DNA of 11,770 bases from an uncultured Rhodospirillales bacterium. GTDB lineage: Bacteria; Pseudomonadota; Alphaproteobacteria; Acetobacterales; Acetobacteraceae. Made by a program: the position numbers and the translations under genes. The notes beneath the pieces were generated by a model. That model saw only the letters and a program-made list of their open reading frames with translations. It made no database searches and had not been told where the DNA came from. Positions 6,537 through 11,770 of the stretch are shown in pieces. Position 1 is the stretch's first letter, and every line of letters begins with the position of its first letter. The stretch covers positions 1 through 11,770 of the forward strand of contig CAIMVB010000106.1 of the NCBI GenBank assembly GCA_903844785.1. The letters run 5' to 3'.

Positions 6537-6737
6537 CTGACCCGCGCTGTGTTGCGGGCTTCCTTGCTTGTCATGGCTGTCCAGAACCACGGCCTAGGTC
6601 ACGCGCGCGGTTGAACTTGCGCCCCGGTATTTGGCTCTCGCCATTGCGCGCTGACGCTTGGCCGCCGCTTGATGCCGGCGCCGGTAACGCGCCAAGCAAT
6701 TCCAAAAATTCGAGCGATATTGTCAGGCGAGTTCTAA

Positions 6738-6761
6738 GTAGAAATATCGTCATTTTTCTAC
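6738..6761 (+). promoter_or_regulatory. Inverted repeat upstream of the RTX/DUF4214 gene
   Basis: GTAGAAA (6738-6744) and TTTCTAC (6755-6761) are perfect 7-bp arms separated by ten bases, in an AT-rich stretch (6700-6835) that must hold the promoter of the gene starting at 6855. An operator or a leader hairpin are both possible. A TATATT at 6804-6809 could be a -10 element, but no clear -35 was found. Confidence 0.3.
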
Positions 6762-6854
6762 ATATTATTAAGAAATGAACATTATATAGTATTACTTCAT
6801 TGGCTATATTATGCAAAAATCCTTTGGATCAAAATTTTTGAGTATGAGGATAAC

Positions 6855-8312
6855 ATGGGTTCTGGTTACGAAATTGCCTACAATGGTGGTCTGGGCGACG
6901 ATCTGACTGGCAAGCTGATAGTTTATTTAGATTCAGAACCAAATCCGATGACAGATGAAGCGTGGGCGACTTACGAGCCGCCAGCAGGCTATAGTCTGAA
7001 TACGCCACGGTCGACTTGTTTTGATGTACTTGAACTCCTGGGCAGCCCAGATGTACCCACGGGCGAATACACATCCCTCACCACCTCGGATAATTACACT
7101 TGGATCAGCGTGGCAGCGCTTGCCCGAAGCATTTATCCCTATGTTCCCATTACCGTTGATGGCGTTACACTAACGCCGCAACAAATTGCATACTCTTTGA
7201 CGACGCCCCCTGAGGGGGTCGTGATTGTCGATAGCAATGACAAGAACCATGCGAACATTCACTGGGGTCTCCATGGCCCCAATGCCGCGAATGCCCATCT
7301 TCAGTACTTTGTCATGGATCCCTGGGATAACACATACATTCTGAAATCCGTCAATTCACAATACAATACGCCAGAGAAATTTGCCGACGCCTTTCAGAAA
7401 GCAGTGTTACCAAACGGCTGGACAAAACTGACGCCAGCTTATTTTGATGAAGATGTGACCTACACGCCTATTTACAGTGGAACTGATGACAGCGTGGCAC
7501 ATGCCAATGAATTTCGTGATAGTGCTGACAGTGCCTGGACACAAACCGGGTGGGGCAGCGCCGGTATCACACTGAACGCCATGACCGCAGGTGGCCTGCC
7601 CATCTGGGGCTGCCCACGCGGTGGACGCCTTTTGGGCAATACTGAAGACAACCTCATTTATGGAGGCCAGGGCAACGACACCATTTTCAGTCTTGCTGGC
7701 AATGATACCGTCTATGGTGGCAGAGGTTCAGATTCTTTGCTTGGCGGCAGTGGTGACGAATTTTTCGACGGAAATGAAGGACTTGATTCGATTATCCTTG
7801 ATGGTGACTTGGAAGATTTTGCCATCATCCAAACCGTAGACGGGACTATTCGCGTCACCGGATCGGAAGATGAATTCACACTTCTCAATGTTGAACGCCT
7901 TGAATTCGCAAATGGCGTTCTTGGTTACGATATTGATGGCAATGCCGGCCAAGCCTATCGATTATACCAAGCCGCTTTGGGACGCGCGCCGGATACTGAG
8001 GGGCTTGGCTACTGGATCGACGATCTCGATCAGAGCGTTGGTGAGATCGTGTGGCTGGCAGAGAATTTTTTATATTCAGACGAATTCACTCAGCGATTTG
8101 GCGATGCCAGCCTGAAAAATGATCTGGAACTGCTGTATTCATTCTATGATATTGCCTTTGATCGAGCACCAGACGAGGCCGGTTTGAACTACTGGCTCGA
8201 TCAATTATCGGAAGGCATGTCGCGCGAAAAAGTTCTCGCGTCGTTTTCCGAAAGCACCGAAAATAACGGGAACCTGTCAGTCGCGATGGATGCTGGCATC
8301 TGGTTTGTATGA
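6855..8312 (+). CDS. Putative C39-like / RTX-repeat / DUF4214 secreted protein
   Basis: A 485-residue acidic protein with no N-terminal signal peptide. Residues 1-250 carry a papain/C39-like pattern: TCFDVLELLG (C55), NIHWGLHG (H136) and YFVMDPWDN (D155), where an H followed by a DPW segment is typical of C39-type peptidases. Residues 258-315 are RTX calcium-binding repeats (YGGQGNDTIF, SLAGNDTVYGGRGSDSLLGG). Residues 366-480 hold two DUF4214 units (YRLYQAALGRAPDTEGLGYW; YDIAFDRAPDEAGLNYWLDQ), and the end GIWFV is common in such proteins. RTX repeats usually mark type I secretion with folding in external calcium, but no secretion genes are present. The protease role is inference from the Cys-His-Asp pattern. 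GAGGA (6846-6850) lies four bases before the ATG. Base composition is visibly lower in GC than the flanks, hinting at transfer. Confidence 0.85.
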   Translation: MGSGYEIAYNGGLGDDLTGKLIVYLDSEPNPMTDEAWATYEPPAGYSLNTPRSTCFDVLELLGSPDVPTGEYTSLTTSDNYTWISVAALARSIYPYVPITVDGVTLTPQQIAYSLTTPPEGVVIVDSNDKNHANIHWGLHGPNAANAHLQYFVMDPWDNTYILKSVNSQYNTPEKFADAFQKAVLPNGWTKLTPAYFDEDVTYTPIYSGTDDSVAHANEFRDSADSAWTQTGWGSAGITLNAMTAGGLPIWGCPRGGRLLGNTEDNLIYGGQGNDTIFSLAGNDTVYGGRGSDSLLGGSGDEFFDGNEGLDSIILDGDLEDFAIIQTVDGTIRVTGSEDEFTLLNVERLEFANGVLGYDIDGNAGQAYRLYQAALGRAPDTEGLGYWIDDLDQSVGEIVWLAENFLYSDEFTQRFGDASLKNDLELLYSFYDIAFDRAPDEAGLNYWLDQLSEGMSREKVLASFSESTENNGNLSVAMDAGIWFV

Positions 8313-8819
8313 AGCTATCGACAAACCGGCACTTCAAATCGCGCCATCGCGAAATGGGGCATCCTTGCACAATATCGGGAATGCGGTTCATCGGCAGTCA
8401 GGGCGGGATGGCGTGTCGGCCAAGGCCCCCTGGTCTGCCTGCAAAGTAATGATCATGCCGACGATAGAAGGTCCGTCGCGGGATGCCGAGGCCAGCCACT
8501 ATATGCAGTTCGCTGCTGACCGCGCATCAACTGCAGGCTGAGATGATCTGCCTCAGCACTTAGCAAAGACATTTTGCGGGCTGAGTTGTGGGCTGAAGAT
8601 GGATCTAAAAGGAAGATTTGTATTTTAAAGTTGAATGAATTCTTTAAATGGCGGAGGGAATGTCTGCAGAAGTAGAGCCTCAGCCCGGCCTAGAGCGTCT
8701 CAAATTATACTGAATTTATTGATTTTTATGCGTGCTTCTGTCTCGTTGTGACTCTCCTGATTCCTCTCGATCTCAAATTAAAACGGGGGTAGAAACGTGG
8801 GTAGAACAAAGGATCACCC
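8313..8819. other. Intergenic region at the integrative element boundary
   Basis: About 500 bases with no convincing gene; a plus-strand frame (8290-8541) overlaps the previous gene and matches nothing I recognise. Seen here are a TCGCG-CCAT-CGCGA hairpin (8339-8352), a GCTGAG/CTCAGC hairpin (about 8538-8558), and a 10-bp direct repeat TCTCAAATTA at 8698-8707 and 8771-8780. The right half is AT-rich and then runs into the 12-bp tandem repeat before the integrase. No tRNA or tmRNA end was found. Confidence 0.5.
8784..8807 (+). repeat. 12-bp tandem repeat upstream of the integrase, possible arm-type sites
   Basis: CGGGGGTAGAAA (8784-8795) is followed directly by CGTGGGTAGAAC (8796-8807), 10 of 12 bases identical, ending 12 bases before the integrase ATG. 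Short tandem G-rich repeats just upstream of P4-type integrase genes are common and are thought to be integrase arm-binding or self-regulation sites. That role is inferred. Confidence 0.5.
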
Positions 8820-10100
8820 ATGGGAAAGCTTACCCCCATTACCATCAAGGCCGCGCGCCATGACCCGACCAAAGGCAAGTCACCGCAGCTATTTCCGGAC
8901 GGGCAGAACCTCTACCTCCAGGTGTCGGCCACCGGCACCAAGTCCTGGCTCTTCCGTTACTCCCGCCAGGGCAAGGAGCGCGCCATGGGTCTCGGCGCCT
9001 TTGGCAGCCCGCCCGCTGGCATACCCCTGGCCGAAGCCCGCCAACTGGCCGCCGCCGCTCGCGCCATCATTGCCAAGGGCCTGGACCCCATCGACGAACG
9101 AAAGCAGCAGCAAGCCGCAGCCCAGGCCGCCGCCCTCCAGCGTCAGCAGAACACCTTCGAAGCCATTGCCCGCGACTACTTTCAGCGCCAGCGGCCAGGC
9201 TTAAAAAGCCAGAAGCACGCCGACCAATGGATCAGCACCCTTGAACGGCATGCCTTCCCCATTATCGGCCACGAGCCGGTCGCCACCATCGACAACACGC
9301 ACGTCTTGGCGGTGCTGAATCCCATCTGGCCACGCATCCCCGAAACCGCCCAGCGGGTGCGCCAGCGCATCGAAGCCGTCCTGAACCATGCCCGCGCCCA
9401 GGGCCTCCGCCCCAGCCAACTCGCCAACCCCGCCGCCTGGAAGGGCAATCTGGACGCGACCCTACCGGCCCGCCGTCGCATAAGCCCCGTCGAACACCGC
9501 TCAGCACTGCCCTGGCAACAGATGCCCGCCTTCATGGAGGCGCTCGCAACGCGTGAAGGCATCGGCGCCAAGGCGCTCGCCTTCATCATTTTAACAGCAA
9601 GCCGCACGGGCGCGGTTCGTCTGATGCGCTGGAATGAAATAGACCTTGCAGCCCGGGTCTGGACGGCGCCTGCGCAAAACATGAAGGCAAAAAAAGCACA
9701 TCGTACGCCCTTGCCTCAGGCCGTTATCGACCTGCTTCTGGCGGTGCAGCCGCTGGCGCGCTCACCAGGGGAGCTAGTCTTTCCAAGCCCCAAAACCCGC
9801 CGCTCTCTTTCCGACATGACCCTATCAATGATGGTGCGCGGCATGGCCACCGACAAGCTGCCCGATGACGCGCCGCCCCGCTGGAAGGGCATTGATGGCC
9901 GGGCCATTGTTCCGCATGGCTTTCGCTCCACCTTCAAGGATTGGAGCATGGCGCAAGGATGGCAAGACGACCTTTCCGAAAAGGCGCTAGCCCACACGGA
10001 CAAGAATGCCGTGCGTGCCGCCTACGCGCGTGATGACCTGCTGGATCAGCGCCGACCCCTCATGAATGCCTGGGCCGCGTACTGTTTGCCCGCAATCTGA
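8820..10100 (+). CDS. Tyrosine-type site-specific integrase (P4-like, Arm-DNA-binding DUF4102)
   Basis: A 426-residue integrase. Residues 1-95 form the DUF4102 arm-binding domain (LFPDGQNLYLQV, KSWLFRYSRQGKERAMGLG), about 110-200 the SAM-like core-binding domain (TFEAIARDYFQRQRP), and 225-410 the catalytic domain. Catalytic residues look complete: R262 in TASRTGAVR, a Lys in MKAKKAHR (289-292), H366 and R369 in HGFRSTFKDW, H392 in LAHTD, and nucleophile Y402 in RAAYARDD. Box I reads TGAVR where TGE is usual, a minor change outside the catalytic set. The enzyme inserts and excises an element at a short core site, usually a tRNA or tmRNA 3' end. AAAGGA (8808-8813) gives a good ribosome binding site. 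With the genes to its right it marks the left end of an integrative element. Confidence 0.97.
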   Translation: MGKLTPITIKAARHDPTKGKSPQLFPDGQNLYLQVSATGTKSWLFRYSRQGKERAMGLGAFGSPPAGIPLAEARQLAAAARAIIAKGLDPIDERKQQQAAAQAAALQRQQNTFEAIARDYFQRQRPGLKSQKHADQWISTLERHAFPIIGHEPVATIDNTHVLAVLNPIWPRIPETAQRVRQRIEAVLNHARAQGLRPSQLANPAAWKGNLDATLPARRRISPVEHRSALPWQQMPAFMEALATREGIGAKALAFIILTASRTGAVRLMRWNEIDLAARVWTAPAQNMKAKKAHRTPLPQAVIDLLLAVQPLARSPGELVFPSPKTRRSLSDMTLSMMVRGMATDKLPDDAPPRWKGIDGRAIVPHGFRSTFKDWSMAQGWQDDLSEKALAHTDKNAVRAAYARDDLLDQRRPLMNAWAAYCLPAI

Positions 10101-10201
10101 ATGCTCGAGATGTGACGCGCCCAGTGCAAAGCTGCCCTTCATGGCTTTAAGATTTTTGAAACGGCGCTAGCCTCGCGTCCTGATGCAGCGGGAAACAACA
10201 C

Positions 10202-11146
10202 ATGAGCGCAGCCGCCCCCGAACGAAACATCCCAATCTCGGCCACTTGGCTGTCTTTGGGTCAAGCCCTGGCCTGGGTGGCCTTTCAGTCAACCGAAACA
10301 GATTGGAATGAGAAATTCTATTTCGGCGCTGCCGCTTGGCCCTTCGCCACCCCGGCTGAGGTAATGGAGTGGCTCAAGGACGTCGAAGCATATGGCGACC
10401 CATGGGATGCACGCCCTGCCATCTTTTACGGGAGCTTGCCCGGTTACCTCGTCCAGCACGCAGCACAACCGGGTACCGAAGATGCTTACAAGCAGGCCGC
10501 AAAAACTATGCGCACCAAGCTGACCGATGAATGGGATCGCGTCACGGAGCAATACGCCTCAATACGCGATGCTTCTGAGAGCCTGCGCCGCGCCCTGGCC
10601 AAAAATGACGGCACCATCAAAGCCTTTGGCTGGCGCGGGGATGCCCCTTCCGCTGACGAGCCGCGCAGCACTGATTTCCCCCGCATCCAAATCCCAGCGG
10701 GCGTATGCGCCGGGCCGATCACCGTCTCTCCATATGGGCTGCTGCCCTTCGTCCCCGGCGATTTGATTGACGATGGCTGGACCACCCTGTGGCATGGTGT
10801 CTTGATCCAAAAGGATGAACTTCTGGCTCGGTGGCCGTCACCTAATGAGAATACAAACCCGCCTATCTTTCAGCAGCAAGCGCCAACGCCCCGGGCGAAG
10901 GACCAAGGCGGTCGATCCAGGCATAAGCAATTCATTCCATTCGTTCGGGAGATGGTCCGACGCGCCAACTCAATCGATGGCCTCGGCGAAGACCGTGATG
11001 AGTTCAAAAAAGAAATGCTCGATTGGGTCCTGGGTCTCGCTGACGCTGACACGCCCAGCGACACCAGCGTTTCGGATTGGATAAAGGAATTATGGCCATC
11101 CCCCGAAGCGGCGCCGGAAACCTCTTCCAAAAAGCCCGGAAACTAG
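10202..11146 (+). CDS. Hypothetical protein of integrative element
   Basis: A 314-residue soluble protein with no signal peptide or membrane segment, which I do not recognise. The N-terminal ISATWLSLGQALAWVAF resembles a short motif seen at the start of many accessory proteins in alphaproteobacterial integrative elements. Residues 95-140 are charged and probably helical (KTMRTKLTDEWDRVTEQYAS). Residues 178-215 are rich in Pro, Gly and Trp (GLLPFVPGDLIDDGWTTLWH), and the C-terminus has a basic patch (RAKDQGGRSRHKQF) and a helical end (SVSDWIKELWP). GCGGGAAACAACAC precedes the ATG. It starts 101 bases after the integrase and its GC-rich codon use fits that gene, so it is likely ancestral element content. 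No function is assigned. Confidence 0.8.
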   Translation: MSAAAPERNIPISATWLSLGQALAWVAFQSTETDWNEKFYFGAAAWPFATPAEVMEWLKDVEAYGDPWDARPAIFYGSLPGYLVQHAAQPGTEDAYKQAAKTMRTKLTDEWDRVTEQYASIRDASESLRRALAKNDGTIKAFGWRGDAPSADEPRSTDFPRIQIPAGVCAGPITVSPYGLLPFVPGDLIDDGWTTLWHGVLIQKDELLARWPSPNENTNPPIFQQQAPTPRAKDQGGRSRHKQFIPFVREMVRRANSIDGLGEDRDEFKKEMLDWVLGLADADTPSDTSVSDWIKELWPSPEAAPETSSKKPGN

Positions 11147-11181
11147 GGTTTCTGCGGTTTCCGTGTGCCTGCCGGGTTTCC
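11116..11181. repeat. Cluster of GGTTTCC motifs in both orientations
   Basis: GGAAACC (11116-11122) and GGAAAC (11138-11143) inside the 3' end of the unknown gene are followed by GGTTTC (11147-11152), GGTTTCC (11156-11162) and GGTTTCC (11175-11181) after its stop. The last two head a degenerate direct repeat, GGTTTCCGTGTGCCTGCC and GGTTTCCGCGTGCAGTGTGCC without the final three bases considered. The cluster lies 60-130 bases before the AlpA-like gene and could be an operator or iteron-like origin element. Confidence 0.35.
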
Positions 11182-11243
11182 GCGTGCAGTGTGCCAAATC
11201 ATGTGATTGATGACTGATCGTGCTCAAACCCATGGAGAAATTC

Positions 11244-11504
11244 ATGCACGATCTCACAAACGACCGCAGATGCCTGCGTAACAAAAACTTTCCCGAACAG
11301 GGGCCAATCTCCGCGCAGCGGCATCCTGATCCGCTTCTTACCGCGCGGGAAGCAGCGGCTTACCGGCGCCAGGGGCTTTCAACTTTCTGGCGGCATGTGA
11401 AGCAGGGGCTGGTACCCAAGCCCATCTACCTCACGCCCACCTCGCCGCGCTGGCATCTGTCGGACTTGTGCCCGACCCGCACGCAGCAGGGGAGCCAAGC
11501 CTAA
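11244..11504 (+). CDS. AlpA-family helix-turn-helix regulator / excisionase-like
   Basis: From the ATG at 11244 the protein has 86 residues. The core DPLLTAREAAAYRRQGLSTF, then WRHVKQGLVPKPIYL and RWHLSDL (residues 28-75), is the AlpA/MerR-like winged helix-turn-helix pattern used by excisionase-type DNA-binding proteins. In P4-type elements AlpA controls integrase expression and excision, and a similar role is inferred here. GGAG (11234-11237) lies six bases before this ATG; upstream in-frame starts at 11220 (GTG) and 11232 (ATG) lack such a site. The basic N-terminal arm (residues 1-27) is longer than in minimal AlpA proteins. Its stop TAA shares its last A with the ATG of the replication gene, so the two are translationally coupled. 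Confidence 0.83.
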   Translation: MHDLTNDRRCLRNKNFPEQGPISAQRHPDPLLTAREAAAYRRQGLSTFWRHVKQGLVPKPIYLTPTSPRWHLSDLCPTRTQQGSQA

Positions 11505-11770
11505 TGAGCCGCAACCATCTTTTGTCAGGGGCCGCCCCCATCCACGTGGACCTGGCCTCCCTCGACCAACAAGACCGCTGGGTTCTTTGGAAGACCATCG
11601 AACGCAACGGTCAGGTCACGAAAGTGCCTATGCGGCCCGATGGCCAAAATGCCTCAGCGACCAATCCGCAAGACTGGTTCGCCCGTGCTGCCTGCGAAGC
11701 GGCGCTGAAGCATGTCGGCGCCTCTGGTATCGGCCTAGTCCTTGGCCCCCTCGACGATGGCACCTGCCTC
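11504..11770 (+). CDS. Primase-polymerase-like replication protein, 5' part
   Basis: The frame starts at the ATG at 11504 and runs off the right edge; 89 residues are visible. The segment LASLDQQDRWVLWKTIERNG followed by QVTKVPMRPDGQNASATNP, DWFARAACEAAL and GIGLVLGPLDDG matches the N-terminus of phage- and plasmid-type primases (bifunctional primase-polymerase or NrS-1-like), which carry a primase domain here and often a P4-type helicase later. It would synthesise primers for replication of the excised element. GGGGAG (11489-11494) lies upstream within the AlpA-like gene, and the start overlaps that gene's stop by one base. The catalytic acidic residues and any helicase domain lie mostly outside the window. 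Confidence 0.82.
   Translation, partial: MSRNHLLSGAAPIHVDLASLDQQDRWVLWKTIERNGQVTKVPMRPDGQNASATNPQDWFARAACEAALKHVGASGIGLVLGPLDDGTCL

Larger units (their letters stand above)
6438..6630 (+). repeat. 193-bp direct repeat, right copy
   Basis: Second copy of 4474-4666, starting 17 bases after the AtzH-like stop. It carries the 3' end of a lipoprotein-like gene without its 5' part, then the same downstream hairpins. Mismatches are spread over its length (for example 6448, 6450, 6451, 6472, 6495, 6579 and 6625), so the copies have diverged and are not a fresh duplication or an assembly artefact. Confidence 0.93.

Noticed and set aside
8290..8541. Short plus-strand frame after the RTX/DUF4214 gene
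   Set aside because: It begins inside the previous gene, has no ribosome binding site and resembles nothing I know; an IS remnant was considered but no transposase motif or terminal repeat is visible.
8560..8800. tRNA or tmRNA 3' end as integrase target
   Set aside because: No T-loop consensus such as GGTTCGA and no acceptor pairing could be found by eye.
8784..8807. CRISPR-like repeat
   Set aside because: Only two adjacent 12-bp units with no spacers and no cas genes; it fits integrase-associated repeats.
9182..9682. Minus-strand frame of 166 codons inside the integrase
   Set aside because: The plus strand carries an intact integrase with all catalytic residues; this is a GC-rich antisense shadow.

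Overview
The window looks like an alphaproteobacterial chromosome. The full-length S4 protein is of the alphaproteobacterial type (about 205 residues), coding DNA is mostly GC-rich with GC-ending codons, and there is a stand-alone Bug/TctC-type binding protein of the kind expanded in Acetobacteraceae and relatives. Placement below class level is only a guess (Rhodospirillales/Acetobacteraceae-like).

Layout, left to right. Positions 1-1950 look like core chromosome: the 3' end of rpsU with a strong terminator, a small convergent membrane protein, rpsD with its own probable promoter and terminator, and a convergent secreted staphylococcal-nuclease-like protein. Positions 2229-4540 hold a TctC-like periplasmic binding protein, a possible small secreted protein on the minus strand, and a Sel1-type lipoprotein gene. 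Positions 4474-6630 are the most unusual part. A direct repeat of about 193 bp, roughly 95% identical by eye, begins inside the 3' end of the lipoprotein gene and recurs 1964 bp downstream. Between the copies sits a two-gene unit: an amidase-signature hydrolase and an AtzH/HpxZ-family (DUF3225) protein, overlapping by 4 bases. The right copy keeps only the last 21 codons and stop of a lipoprotein-like gene, so the arrangement looks like an insertion or duplication that left the left-hand gene intact.

Positions 6631-8312 are lower in GC and hold one 485-residue protein with a C39/papain-like Cys-His-Asp pattern, RTX calcium-binding repeats and two DUF4214 units. This is a probable type I-secreted, calcium-stabilised protein, possibly a cysteine peptidase. 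Positions 8313-8819 are non-coding and end in a 12-bp tandem repeat just before a P4-type tyrosine integrase. From there to the right edge the genes are those of an integrative element: integrase, a 314-residue unknown protein, an AlpA-like helix-turn-helix protein, and the start of a primase-polymerase-like replication gene overlapping it by one base. The element continues beyond the window, so its cargo and far attachment site are not visible.

The best candidates for something undescribed are the repeat-flanked amidase/AtzH-like cassette and the C39-like/RTX/DUF4214 protein. No CRISPR array, rRNA, tRNA or recognisable insertion sequence was found.
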